Source: Opitutia bacterium (GTDB lineage Bacteria; Verrucomicrobiota; Verrucomicrobiia; Opitutales; UBA953). Taken from it: a stretch of DNA of 64,000 nt. The stretch covers positions 56,931 to 120,930 of the forward strand of contig BGOI01000003.1 in NCBI GenBank assembly GCA_003569165.1, read 5' to 3'. Shown here in pieces: positions 51,831-60,445 of the stretch (its first letter is position 1; the number at the start of each line of letters is the position of its first letter). Position numbers and translations under genes: made by a program. Under the pieces are notes generated by a model, which worked only from the letters and a program-made list of their open reading frames with translations, had not been told where the DNA came from and searched no databases.

Positions 51831-52745
51831 ATGCGGACTGCGCTACACCTCGCCTGCCTGACTTGGGCCGCTTTCGGCTTAGGCGCTGAGCCTGAGGTCA
51901 TCCGTCGCGAGGTGCCGACCATGCCCTCGATTGAACTGAAGAGCGTGGGGAAGTTGAACCTCAAGCTCGTGCCGGAATGTTCCGCGCTCTGGGTCAGTCC
52001 CTCGCAGCCTGGGGTATTCTGGACGCTGGCCGATTCCGGCGCCAAGTCCGCCATCACCCCAATCCGGGCAGACGGCACCTTGGTGCCTGTCGCCAAGAGC
52101 TTCTGGGGAGCGGTCACACTCAAGGGCGCCACGAACATGGATTGGGAAGCGATCACGGGGGATGCCTCCGGCAACATGGTCGTCGGCGATGTCGGCAACA
52201 ACGTCTCCCGCCGCAAGGAATTAGCCTTCTACCTTTTTAAGGAACCGAAGCCAGGCGTCACGGAGGTTACCGAGGTTCGCAAGGTGACCTTCGCTTGGCC
52301 TGATCAGACCGCCTTTCCTGACCCCGAACTCGCGCATGACTGCGAGGCGATGTTCCTGCTCCGCGGGAAACTCTATCTTCTGACTAAGCATCGCCGGGAC
52401 ACCCTGACGGACCTCTGGCGCGCGGACATCCCGCCGGTCGGAGACCGGGCGACGCTGACGAAGCTAGCCCGCTTCGATGTTGGTGGCATGGTCACCGACG
52501 CCGGCGTCTCCCCGGATCAAAAGCGTCTCGCCATCCTGACCTATCGTAATGTCTGGGTCTTCGACGTCCCGTTGGTCGGCGAAGATTTCTTCCGCGCGCC
52601 CGCCCTCCACGCGCCGATTTCGCCGCCGATGCTTTCCTTTCAGGTCGAGGGCTGCTCTTGGGTCGACAATGGTCACCTCCTCCTCGGTTCCGAGCAGGGT
52701 GATCTCTTCCGCATCGCGCTGACGGATCTCCGCGAGGCGAAGTAA
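51831..52745 (+). CDS. Exported beta-propeller-like protein, 304 aa
   Basis: Sec signal at the start (MRTALHLACLTWAAFGLGAE), then motifs that resemble a phytase/esterase-like or SdiA-regulated-like propeller: ALWVSPSQPGVFWTLADSGA, NMDWEAITGDASGNMVVGDVGNN, DCEAMFLLRGKLYLLTKHR, VTDAGVSPDQKRLAILTYRN and VEGCSWVDNGHLLLGSEQG. The blades repeat a pattern of short strands ending in aspartate/glycine turns. No catalytic residue can be assigned. The substrate is unknown and the family name is uncertain. Confidence 0.65.
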   Translation: MRTALHLACLTWAAFGLGAEPEVIRREVPTMPSIELKSVGKLNLKLVPECSALWVSPSQPGVFWTLADSGAKSAITPIRADGTLVPVAKSFWGAVTLKGATNMDWEAITGDASGNMVVGDVGNNVSRRKELAFYLFKEPKPGVTEVTEVRKVTFAWPDQTAFPDPELAHDCEAMFLLRGKLYLLTKHRRDTLTDLWRADIPPVGDRATLTKLARFDVGGMVTDAGVSPDQKRLAILTYRNVWVFDVPLVGEDFFRAPALHAPISPPMLSFQVEGCSWVDNGHLLLGSEQGDLFRIALTDLREAK

Positions 52746-52752
52746 AACAAGA

Positions 52753-52781
52753 AGACCGGCGGCGCAGGGCCACCGGTCTTC
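52753..52781. terminator. Hairpin between convergent genes
   Basis: AAGACCGG and CCGGTCTT (8-bp stem, 13-nt interior) stand between the propeller gene stop (52745) and the tkt stop (52803). The T-run is weak on both sides; it could serve both genes. Confidence 0.55.
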
Positions 52782-52802
52782 GGTGAGGCGATGTCAGGTC
52801 GC

Positions 52803-54797
52803 TTAGAGCGCCTTGGCTGCGGCGATCACCGCTTCCTTCGTGATGCCCAGTTCCTTCATCACCACGTCGCCCGGAGCGGAGAGGCCGAAGGTGTCAGTGC
52901 CAATGGCCTTACCGGCGGTGCCGACGTAGCGGCCCCACGAGATCGTCACGCCGGCTTCGATGCTGACGCGCTTGGTGCAGGCGGCGGGCAGGACTTCTTC
53001 CTGGTAGGCCTTCGGTTGACGCGCGAAGACTTCCATCGAAGGCATCGAGACGACGCGGACGCCCGCGCCGAGTTCTTCGCCGGCCGCGAGGGCGAGCGAA
53101 AGTTCGCTGCCCGTGCCGATGAGGATGTGGGTGAGGGCCGCGGTTTCCTTGCGGAGGACGTAGCCACCCTTGAGCGTGCCCTGGCGGCGCGTGGCGACCG
53201 GGACGGCATCGAGGGACGGGACGTTCTGACGGGAGAGGATGAGGGCGACCGGGCCGTCCTTGCGGGCGACCGCATGGGCGTAGGCGGCGGCGGTTTCTTC
53301 GGCGTCGCCCGGGCGGACCACGTCGAGGTTCGGGATGCAGCGCAGGGCGCTGACGGTTTCGACCGGCTGGTGGGTCGGTCCGTCTTCGCCGACGCCGACG
53401 GAGTCATGCGTAAAGATGTAGAAGACTTGGAGCTTCGCGAGGGCGGCGACGCGGATCGACGGGCGGAGGTAGTCGGAGAAGGTCAGGAACGTCGCGCCGG
53501 AGCCCTTGAAGATGCCGTGGTAGGCCATGCCGTTGAGGATGGCACCCATCCCGTGCTCACGGATGCCGAAGTAGAGGTTGCGGCCAGCCGGGGTCGCGAT
53601 GTCGAAATCGCCGGCGTCCTTGATGTAGTTCTTGGTCGAGCCGTGAAGGTCGGCGGAACCGGAGAGCACGAGCGGCGAAGCCTTGGCGACGGCGTTGATG
53701 CACGCTTCGCCGGAGAGGCGGGTGGCGAGGGCGTTCTTGCCGAACTCCGGGATGGCGGCGAGGAGTGACTGGACGTCGCCGTGGTCGCCTTTCTGCGCCT
53801 TGGCGAGGAGGACGGCTTTCTCGGGGTTGGCCTTGGACCAAGCGGAGAAAGTCTTCTGCCATTCGGCGTGCGCGGTGGCCTGCTGGGCCTTACGGGCGTT
53901 GAAGTAAGCACGGGTCTCCGGTGAGACGTAGAACTTTTCTTCCGGCAGACCGAGGGCCTTGCGGGAGGCGTCGACGAATTTCACGCCGGCTTCGCCGTGA
54001 CCCTTGGAGGTGCCTTGGACTTCGGCGATACCCTTACCGATGACGGTCTTGCAGATGATCAGCTTCGGCTTGCCGTTCTTGCTGGCGCGGGCCTGGTCGA
54101 GGGCCGCGGCGATCGGGGCGAGCTCGTTGCCCTGCTTGACGGTGAAGACTTCCCAGTTGGCGGCTTCGTAGCGCTTGGCGGTGTCCTCGTTCTGCGTCTT
54201 CGAGGCCATCGCGTCGAGGGTGACGTCGTTGGAGTCGTAGAGCATGATGAGGTTATCGAGGCCGAAGCGGCCGGCGAAGGAAGCGGCTTCCTGCGAGATG
54301 CCTTCCTGGAGGCAGCCGTCGCCGGCGAGGCCGACCACGATGTGGTCAAAGATCTGATGCTCGGCGGTGTTGAAGTGGGCGGCGGCCATCTTGGCGGCGA
54401 CGGCCATGCCGACGATGTTGCCGGTGCCTTGACCGAGCGGGCCGGTGGTGGCTTCGACGCCGACCGTCTCGCCGAACTCGGGGTGACCCGGGGTCTTGGA
54501 GTGGAGTTTGCGGAAGTTCTTCACTTCCTGCAGGGGGAGGTCGAAACCAGCGAGGTGGATCCAGCTGTAGACGAACATCGAGCCGTGGCCGGCCGACAGG
54601 ACGAAGCGGTCGCGGTTGATCCAGGCGGGGGCAGCGGGGTCGTGGCGGAGGAAGTTACCGTAGAGCACGGAGCCGATTTCGGCGGCGCCGAGAGGCAGGC
54701 CGAGGTGTCCCGAGTGGCAGGCGGCGACGGCATCCATGGCGAGGCCACGGGCTTCGGTGGCGGCGCGGGAAAGGTCGGCGGAATGGTTGAGCGACAT
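52803..54797 (-). CDS. tkt: Transketolase
   Basis: Transfers two-carbon units in the pentose phosphate pathway using thiamine diphosphate. 664 aa, from the ATG at 54797 ([20 protein letters not shown]). Seen: [18 protein letters not shown], the thiamine motif [37 protein letters not shown], and the late [16 protein letters not shown] and [19 protein letters not shown]. The next in-frame ATG upstream is weak and would add residues with no family match. Pairs functionally with zwf and opcA. Confidence 0.96.
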   Translation of the reverse strand: MSLNHSADLSRAATEARGLAMDAVAACHSGHLGLPLGAAEIGSVLYGNFLRHDPAAPAWINRDRFVLSAGHGSMFVYSWIHLAGFDLPLQEVKNFRKLHSKTPGHPEFGETVGVEATTGPLGQGTGNIVGMAVAAKMAAAHFNTAEHQIFDHIVVGLAGDGCLQEGISQEAASFAGRFGLDNLIMLYDSNDVTLDAMASKTQNEDTAKRYEAANWEVFTVKQGNELAPIAAALDQARASKNGKPKLIICKTVIGKGIAEVQGTSKGHGEAGVKFVDASRKALGLPEEKFYVSPETRAYFNARKAQQATAHAEWQKTFSAWSKANPEKAVLLAKAQKGDHGDVQSLLAAIPEFGKNALATRLSGEACINAVAKASPLVLSGSADLHGSTKNYIKDAGDFDIATPAGRNLYFGIREHGMGAILNGMAYHGIFKGSGATFLTFSDYLRPSIRVAALAKLQVFYIFTHDSVGVGEDGPTHQPVETVSALRCIPNLDVVRPGDAEETAAAYAHAVARKDGPVALILSRQNVPSLDAVPVATRRQGTLKGGYVLRKETAALTHILIGTGSELSLALAAGEELGAGVRVVSMPSMEVFARQPKAYQEEVLPAACTKRVSIEAGVTISWGRYVGTAGKAIGTDTFGLSAPGDVVMKELGITKEAVIAAAKAL

Positions 54798-54873
54798 AGG
54801 CTTAATCCGTAAGGCATAAACGGGTGGGGTTTCCAGCCTTGAATGAGCCTCCAAACCCCTTCAAAAAGGTCAC

Positions 54874-55281
54874 ATGTCCGACAAAGAACTCGAAGAAGGC
54901 CTGGCCCTACGACTCGACTTCGGAAAATTGCGAAAAATCGCTTCTGGGCAGGCCGATGTCATCCCGGCCGTGGCCCAGGACGCCCAGACCGGCGAAGTGC
55001 TCATCGTCGGCTACGTCAACGAGCTCGCCCTGCAGACGGCGCTCCGTGAAAAGAAGGCGACCTTCTGGAGCACGTCGCGCAATGAACTTTGGATCAAGGG
55101 TCTGACTTCCGGCGATTTCCTCGAGCTCCTTGAGGTGCGCGTCAACTGCGAGCAGAACTCGATCCTCTACAAGGTTCGCCCCGCGGGTCAGGGCGCGTGC
55201 CACACGAAGGAGAACGGTAAGGCTCGCTCGGGTTGCTACTATCGTCGACTCAAGGCCGACGGTTCGCTGGAGAAGGCCTGA
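54874..55281 (+). CDS. hisI: Phosphoribosyl-AMP cyclohydrolase
   Basis: Third step of histidine synthesis. 135 aa with the metal-binding cysteines of the family: VRVNCEQNSILYKV, QGACHTKENG, ARSGCYYRRL. FWSTSRNELWIKGLTSGD is the substrate-region signature. It is a single-function HisI with no HisE part. No other his genes are seen. It converges on the next gene, with stops 3 nt apart. Confidence 0.95.
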   Translation: MSDKELEEGLALRLDFGKLRKIASGQADVIPAVAQDAQTGEVLIVGYVNELALQTALREKKATFWSTSRNELWIKGLTSGDFLELLEVRVNCEQNSILYKVRPAGQGACHTKENGKARSGCYYRRLKADGSLEKA

Positions 55282-55284
55282 GCC

Positions 55285-56013
55285 TCAGCGCCGGCCGAGC
55301 GCCTGCAGCACGAGGTCCGCCTCGATATCGAGCCGGATCACGAGTAGCTTCGTCTGACGCGTGATGCGGTCGGTCCCCGGGCGCGCGGCGAAACCGAGCG
55401 CGTCGTAGTCGCCTTGTTTTTCCGTCAGGCGGGCGAGCGCAGCTTCGGCCTCGTCGCCGGTCTTGTAGGCGAAGGCAATCGTCGCGACCAGGAAGGCGCC
55501 GCCGTCGCTTTCGCCGACCGCGATGGTCGCTGTTTCGGCCTGGGCGCCGGCCTCGATGAGCGCGCGACCGAGCCAGCGGCGGCGGGCGGCGGTCTCGAGT
55601 AAGGCATTCGCGGGTGCAGCGTGTACGAGCAGATAGCCATGCGGGACGCCGCTTAACTGCACGCGGGCGAGTCCGGGGATGACCTTGCCGCCGTCGCTGA
55701 CCTCAGGCGGGTTCTCACTGAGCTCCGCGGGTTGTCCCGGGATGAAGCCCACGGTCGCCCGCTCGGCTTTGTCCAAGGTAGCTCGGGCGAGCCCGGCGCG
55801 TAAGGCTTCGCGCTGTTCCAGCGGGGCCAGTTCGGCGAGCGCCCGAAGAACGGCGGCGGAAGTCCGGAGCCCTTGGGCTTCGCGGGGCAGGATCAGCGCG
55901 ACCTCGCGGCTACGCGGATCGATGCGCAGGCGCAGGTCGCCAGGATGCGTCCAGAGCCACGCTACGCTGCACGCTATGGCCAGGAACGCGAGCAGCAGGA
56001 GTGGGCGACGCAT
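55285..56013 (-). CDS. Hypothetical exported or anchored protein, 242 aa
   Basis: One N-terminal hydrophobic segment (PLLLLAFLAIACSVAWLW) acts as a signal or anchor. The rest is soluble, with alternating helices and strands (PHGYLLVHAAPANALLETAA, TIAVGESDGGAFLVATIAFAYKTGDEAEAAL). No motif is recognised. Its start lies 6 nt after the stop of the upstream 333-aa gene (56020-57021), and both are exported unknowns of similar style, so they are probably one transcript and may work together. Confidence 0.6.
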   Translation of the reverse strand: MRRPLLLLAFLAIACSVAWLWTHPGDLRLRIDPRSREVALILPREAQGLRTSAAVLRALAELAPLEQREALRAGLARATLDKAERATVGFIPGQPAELSENPPEVSDGGKVIPGLARVQLSGVPHGYLLVHAAPANALLETAARRRWLGRALIEAGAQAETATIAVGESDGGAFLVATIAFAYKTGDEAEAALARLTEKQGDYDALGFAARPGTDRITRQTKLLVIRLDIEADLVLQALGRR

Positions 56014-56019
56014 GCGCGC

Positions 56020-57021
56020 TTACTTGGCGCCCGGAGCGGCCGCGCTCTTTTGGGCTTTGTCGACCACCCGTCCGATCGCCTGCGCGAGCTTGTCCGCCGG
56101 GTAATCGAGGTCGAGGGTCGCCTGCTTGCCCTCGCCGCCGATGCGGATCTTCTGCACGAGTTCGACGAGCGTCCCCATTTCTTCCTTCTCCTCGGGCGAT
56201 TTCCCGTCGTCGTTCGAGAGTCCCATCATTGAGAGCGCTTGGAAGCCTTGGAGCTGCTTGCGCATCGTCGAAGCCTTCTCGGCGCTCACGAAGTTGGCGG
56301 CGACCGCGAGCTGCAGGTCGGTGGCGTTTTCGCCGAGCACCAGGGAAAGATCTTCCACGCCGACTTCTTGCTTCGTGTTAGGCATCTTCGCGGCGTCGGC
56401 GTAGAGATAAAGCCAGCCCTGCGGGGCGGCGGCGAACTTCGCGGATACCGCGGTGGGCAGCTGCGCGGCCTTCTCGCCGCGATCGGCCGCGGCGACGGCG
56501 CGTTCGAGGAACTCCGCGCTGACGACGAGGACCAGGCTTTCCGAATGGGCGACGACGTAGGCGTCTTTAGCGTCATCCTTCGGCTTCTCGCCAGAAAGTT
56601 TCTCGATGAAGGCGCCGGCTTCCCAAGCCTGATGCTGGCCGACGGTCTTCGACGGGAGGGTGTTGCTCTGGCCGAACGCGTTGATGCGCGCCGGCACGAA
56701 CTTACCACGGATGAGCACAACGCCGGAGGCACTCTTCTCGGCGACCTTGCCGTCGGGGCCCGGATAGATTGCGACGACGAGCTCATGCAGGTCGTTTTCA
56801 GAATCCACCCCGAGTTGTTCGCGCAGCCTGCGGGAAGCCTCGAGGTCCTTCGCCTTCAGGTCGGCGAGCTTCTCGAGGGCCTGTCCGACCTTGGTCCTAC
56901 GGAAGGTCTTGAGGTCGAAGCCGACGATGGCAACGGACCCGGCGGGCAGGCTATCGGTGCTCAGTGCGGCCTGGGCCGGACCAAAGGACAGGAAGAGAAT
57001 CAGGGCAAGCAGGGCACGCAT
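56020..57021 (-). CDS. Hypothetical exported protein, 333 aa
   Basis: Sec signal (MRALLALILFLSFGPAQAAL). The body starts LPAGSVAIVGFDLKTFRRTK and contains repeated hydrophobic strands (ASGVVLIRGKFVPARINAF, DAYVVAHSESLVLVVSAEFL, GWLYLYADAAKM). It resembles the repeat-poor substrate-binding style of planctomycete and verrucomicrobial exported proteins, but I recognise no family. The C-terminus ends in an Ala/Lys-rich stretch. Paired with the 242-aa gene downstream. Confidence 0.6.
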   Translation of the reverse strand: MRALLALILFLSFGPAQAALSTDSLPAGSVAIVGFDLKTFRRTKVGQALEKLADLKAKDLEASRRLREQLGVDSENDLHELVVAIYPGPDGKVAEKSASGVVLIRGKFVPARINAFGQSNTLPSKTVGQHQAWEAGAFIEKLSGEKPKDDAKDAYVVAHSESLVLVVSAEFLERAVAAADRGEKAAQLPTAVSAKFAAAPQGWLYLYADAAKMPNTKQEVGVEDLSLVLGENATDLQLAVAANFVSAEKASTMRKQLQGFQALSMMGLSNDDGKSPEEKEEMGTLVELVQKIRIGGEGKQATLDLDYPADKLAQAIGRVVDKAQKSAAAPGAK

Positions 57022-57111
57022 GACGGTCGGGCATTAAGCCTGCCGACCAGCGGGGGACAAGGGGATAGGCCTTTTCCTTAGGATAAACAGGGATTCTGAC
57101 CCATCCGGGCA

Positions 57112-57138
57112 CAAAAAAGGGCGCCGAAAGGCGCCCTT
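57112..57138 (-). terminator. Rho-independent terminator of the RRM gene
   Basis: On the minus strand: AAGGGCGCC, loop TTTC, GGCGCCCTT, TTTT. Perfect 9-bp GC stem 23 nt after the stop. Confidence 0.93.
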
Positions 57139-57160
57139 GAGGAGGTTGTTAATCCGAGGA

Positions 57161-57622
57161 TTAGTAGCCGCCGCGATCGCCGCCGCCGAAGCCGCCGGAG
57201 CGACGTTCGCCGCCGCCGAAGCCGCCGCGAGAGCCGCCGCCGAAGCCGCCACGAGAGCCGCCTCCGCCGCCGCCGAAGCCACCACGATCTCCACCGCCGA
57301 AGCCGCCGGAGCGGGGACGGTCGCCACCGAAGCCGCCGGAGCGGGGACGGTCACCACCGAAGGACGGGCGTTCTTCGCGAGGACGAGCGACATTGACCTT
57401 CAGGGGACGACCCATGAAATCGATGTTTTCAGTCTTAGCGATCGCATCCTGAGCGGCCTGAGCATTGGCCATGGTCACGAAGGCGAAGCCACGAGGGCGA
57501 CCCGTGAACTTGTCCATCATGACTTCCACGGAGACCACTTCGCCGCCTTGGGAGAAGTGAGCGCGGATGTCGGATTCGGTTGCGGCCCAGGGCAAGTTGC
57601 CCACGAACAGTTTGTTTTCCAT
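57161..57622 (-). CDS. RRM RNA-binding protein with Gly-rich tail
   Basis: 153 aa from the ATG at 57622 (MENKLFVGNLPWAATESDI). Contains one RNA-recognition motif: RNP2 as KLFVGNLPW, RNP1 as PRGFAFVTM, and ALAQAAQDAIAKT-type spacing. The C-terminal 60 residues are Gly/Arg/Asp-rich with repeats such as GFGGDRPRSGG and GGDRGG, similar to cyanobacterial Rbp proteins and eukaryotic GRPs. Such proteins are often cold-induced RNA chaperones. A long AT-rich leader (57623-57854) fits post-transcriptional control. A strong terminator follows. Confidence 0.92.
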   Translation of the reverse strand: MENKLFVGNLPWAATESDIRAHFSQGGEVVSVEVMMDKFTGRPRGFAFVTMANAQAAQDAIAKTENIDFMGRPLKVNVARPREERPSFGGDRPRSGGFGGDRPRSGGFGGGDRGGFGGGGGGSRGGFGGGSRGGFGGGERRSGGFGGGDRGGY

Positions 57623-57872
57623 ATTATCTTTTGTTTTGCTTGTTTTACCTACACCGCATTGCCCGTTTCCGACTTTCGGATTTCGATTTGCCGTCTTAAC
57701 GACCGTCAACTCACCGGATTATTGCGGGGTTGTCTCTTACTTTGGTTATTTTCCGAGACAAACCTGACCGCCTTTAAGTCAGTTTAGCAGGGCTTCGGCA
57801 AGTTTATTCACAATAGGGGGGTTCCCTCAGCCCTGCGTTGACTCCGTTAGCGGGGTGAAAGAGGCTGTTTTT
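57623..57872. promoter_or_regulatory. AT-rich leader/divergent spacer upstream of the RRM gene
   Basis: 250 bp between the RRM gene (minus) and the pterin dehydratase gene (plus). It is much more AT-rich than the rest of the window, with T-runs (TTTTGTTTTGCTTGTTTT) next to the RRM start and an 8-bp inverted repeat (GCAGGGCT 57787-57794, AGCCCTGC 57829-57836). Long unstructured or cold-responsive leaders are usual for this protein type; no conserved riboswitch is recognised. Confidence 0.5.
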
Positions 57873-58163
57873 ATGAGCGCAGCTTTGACCCTAAGCCAGA
57901 TCCAGGAGGCCCTGAAGGGCCTGGACGGTTGGAGTGTCGAACACGCTAAGTTGTTGAAGGTCTATAAGTTAAAGGATTTCAAGGCTGCCTTGGCCTTGAT
58001 TAACCTGATCGGAGCCGAGGCCGAGCGTCTCGATCACCACCCGGAAATCCATAATAGTTGGAATCGGGTGACCCTGCGGCTTTGCACCCATGACGCCGGC
58101 GGTCAGATTACGGAGAAAGATTTGACCCTCGCCCGCGCCATCCAATCCATCTCCCTCCCGTGA
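57873..58163 (+). CDS. Pterin-4a-carbinolamine dehydratase
   Basis: 96 aa from the ATG at 57873 (MSAALTLSQIQEALKGLDGW). Seen: FKAALALINLIGAEAERLDHHPEIHNSWNRVTL, the active-site H-H-P-E-x-H-N-x-W segment, and THDAGGQITEKDLTLARAI. It recycles the pterin cofactor for aromatic amino-acid hydroxylases; no hydroxylase gene is in the window. The stop overlaps the GTG start of the UDG-like gene as GTGA, so the two are translationally coupled. Confidence 0.95.
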   Translation: MSAALTLSQIQEALKGLDGWSVEHAKLLKVYKLKDFKAALALINLIGAEAERLDHHPEIHNSWNRVTLRLCTHDAGGQITEKDLTLARAIQSISLP

Positions 58164-59068
58164 TCGACGACCCCGCAGAGGCCCTGGACATCCTCCTGGA
58201 GGAGCTCAAACGCCAGAAGGCCGCTGGGCACCGTCGGGTAAGCATTTCGGACGAAGCCGTGGCGACCTTGAAGGCCCTCGCCGGGGCTCCGGTGGCCGCG
58301 CCTGCGCCTGCTGCGGCGGCCAAGCCTTCTGCCATCGCCGCACCCGCCGCCTCGGTCCGTTCGACGCCAATCCCAGTCACGCCGAAGCCTGCCGCGGTCG
58401 CGACGACCCCGGTCATCGCCGATGCGCCGATCTTCACGTTGCCCGCCGGCACCAAGGCCGAGCGCATGGCCGCCCTCCGCCAGCTCGTCGACGCGTGCGT
58501 CGAGACGAAGAAGCATCTGACCGGCTCGCATCGCGCTCTGCTCGGACATGGCTCACTCGAAGCCAAGGTCGTCTTCGTCGGCGAAGCCCCTTCGCTCGAA
58601 GAGATGGAAGCCGGGAAAGCCTTTGCGGGCGCCTCTGGCGAACTCCTCCAGAAGATCCTCGGTGCCGCCGCGATCAGCCCCGCCGACTATTATCTCGCGC
58701 CTGTGATGGTCTGGCGCCCCGAGCCCCCGACCCAGTATGGTAAGCGCCCGCCCACCGCGCGCGAAATCGCCTTCAATCTTCCGTACCTCCGCGCGCAGAT
58801 CGACGTCGTCGCCCCGCGCATCGTGGTCGCGCTGGGCGCCCAGGCGTTCGAAGCCCTGCACGGTCGCACGCCGAGCATCACGCAGGCCCGTGGCCAGTGG
58901 TTCGATCTTTCCGGCGTGCCGTTGATGCCGACGTACCATCCGAATTACCTGCTCCATAATCCGAGTGCGTCCGCTAAGCGGGCCGTCTGGGAAGATTTCC
59001 TGCTGGCGATGGAGAAGCTCGGCCTCCCGATCAGCGAGAAGCAACGCGGCTTCTTCGCGACGAACTGA
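58160..59068 (+). CDS. Uracil-DNA glycosylase family-4-like protein lacking the Fe-S cysteines
   Basis: 302 aa, GTG start. Residues 1-90 form an Ala/Pro-rich, probably disordered linker (PVAAPAPAAAAKPSAIAAPA). Then a UDG domain: VVFVGEAPSLEEMEAGKAFA, GASGELLQKILGAA, VMVWRPEPPTQYGKRPPTAR and MPTYHPNYLLHNPSA, matching motifs of family 4/5. The family usually holds a 4Fe-4S cluster with four Cys; here only one Cys remains in VDACVETKK, and the two of the KCRPP and CxPYL positions are W and N. So the cluster is probably absent. It removes uracil from DNA by analogy; activity is unproven. Confidence 0.82.
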   Translation: MIDDPAEALDILLEELKRQKAAGHRRVSISDEAVATLKALAGAPVAAPAPAAAAKPSAIAAPAASVRSTPIPVTPKPAAVATTPVIADAPIFTLPAGTKAERMAALRQLVDACVETKKHLTGSHRALLGHGSLEAKVVFVGEAPSLEEMEAGKAFAGASGELLQKILGAAAISPADYYLAPVMVWRPEPPTQYGKRPPTAREIAFNLPYLRAQIDVVAPRIVVALGAQAFEALHGRTPSITQARGQWFDLSGVPLMPTYHPNYLLHNPSASAKRAVWEDFLLAMEKLGLPISEKQRGFFATN

Positions 59069-59071
59069 GGC

Positions 59072-60397
59072 TCAGCGCACCGAATCGCTCAGGCGGCTGA
59101 GCGAGAACGAGAGCACCTGCGAATTCCGGCCGCTTTCCTTGAGCGCTTTGCGACGCTCGGCGGGCAGGTCCGTCAGCGCACCCGGCACGAAGTTGCAGGC
59201 GGACTGGAAGAAGCCCTGCGTCTGCGTGGTGAGCGCGATGAGCTTCTTGGCGCCGAGCTGCTTGGCGCGACGTTTGGCGAATTCGACGAGTTTGCTGCCG
59301 ACGCCGCGTCCATGGTAGAACGGTTGCACGTACACCGCACCGAGCTCCATCGACTTGCCGCCGGGATAGGGGCGCAAGGTGGCGCAGCCGATGATGCTGT
59401 CGTCGATCTCGTAGACGTAGAAGTCCGCGAAGGATTGCTCGATCTGCTGACGCGTGCGGGCGACGAGGGCGTCGGTCTTCGCACCGTGCTTGGCGAGGTT
59501 GTAGAGCGCCTGCGCGTCCTTCTTCTTGGCCTGGCGGATGCGGTCGTAGTCGTTGGCGTGCACCATCGTGCCGAGACCGACCTTGTCGAAGATTTCGGTG
59601 AGGAGGCAGCCGAAGACGCGGCCGTCGAGGATGTGCGCGCGCGGGACGTCGTTGTCGAGGGCCTTGGCGGCTTGGACGGCCTTGCTGCGGATGCGCGGGT
59701 CGAGCTTGGCGGACTTGTCCGCGAGGAGGCGCTTGAGGTCATCCTCCGGTAGGTTCAGCTGCACGACGCCATTGACCTGCAGTCCGCTGAAGGGCGTGAG
59801 GTAGATGAGCTTCGAGGCGCCGAGGGCGGTCGCGAGTTCCATCGCGAGGTGGTCGCTATTCACGCGGAGTGACTGGCCTTCGCGGTCGCACACGATGGGC
59901 GTGACGAGTGGCAGGATGTCCTGCGAGAGCATCGACTTGAGGATCGCGGCGTCGACCTTCTCGACCTTGCCGGTGTAGAGGTGGTCCACGCCCTTGATCC
60001 GGCCGATCTTGGTCGAGCGGACGGCGTTGGTGATGGCGCAGCGGAGGCCGGCCTGGGAAAGGTTCTCGAGCACCGATTGGGAGACGAGCGCCGAAGCTTC
60101 GCGAGCGAGCGACATGGTCGACACGTCGGTGGGGCCTTCGCCTTGGACGTCGGAGAGCACGATGTTATGCGCGCCGGCGAGCCCGACGAGCTGCTGGCCG
60201 ATGCCGTGCACGAGGACGACCTTGATGGACAGGCTGCGGAGGACCGCGATGTCGGTGACGATGTTCGCGAAATTCTCGTGGGACACGATCGAGCCGTCGA
60301 CCGCGATGACGAACACGTGGTCGCGGAACATCGGGACATACCGGAGGATTCCCCGGAGGTCGGTCGGCTTCATGGCGCGCTCACGCTGGCTGGACAT
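59072..60397 (-). CDS. argA: N-acetylglutamate synthase (amino-acid N-acetyltransferase)
   Basis: First step of arginine synthesis. 441 aa from the ATG at 60397. The N-terminal amino-acid-kinase domain shows VVLVHGIGQQL and SIKVVLVHG, DILPLVTPIV and RVNSDHLAMELA; the C-terminal GNAT domain shows ELGAVYVQPFYHGRGVGSKLVEFA with the acetyl-CoA loop, and FVYEIDDSIIGCATLRPYPGG. This AAK-GNAT fusion is the classical bacterial ArgA form, not ArgJ. No other arg genes are seen. It runs divergently from xerD, with starts 49 nt apart, so both promoters lie between. Confidence 0.94.
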   Translation of the reverse strand: MSSQRERAMKPTDLRGILRYVPMFRDHVFVIAVDGSIVSHENFANIVTDIAVLRSLSIKVVLVHGIGQQLVGLAGAHNIVLSDVQGEGPTDVSTMSLAREASALVSQSVLENLSQAGLRCAITNAVRSTKIGRIKGVDHLYTGKVEKVDAAILKSMLSQDILPLVTPIVCDREGQSLRVNSDHLAMELATALGASKLIYLTPFSGLQVNGVVQLNLPEDDLKRLLADKSAKLDPRIRSKAVQAAKALDNDVPRAHILDGRVFGCLLTEIFDKVGLGTMVHANDYDRIRQAKKKDAQALYNLAKHGAKTDALVARTRQQIEQSFADFYVYEIDDSIIGCATLRPYPGGKSMELGAVYVQPFYHGRGVGSKLVEFAKRRAKQLGAKKLIALTTQTQGFFQSACNFVPGALTDLPAERRKALKESGRNSQVLSFSLSRLSDSVR

Positions 60398-60445
60398 GCT
60401 CAATCCTTATGGACTCCCCGGGGGGCGGGGCAATACTGATGACGC

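Noticed and set aside
57137..57787. Ala-rich 216-codon frame opposite the RRM gene
   Set aside because: It is the reverse of the Gly-rich repeat tail.
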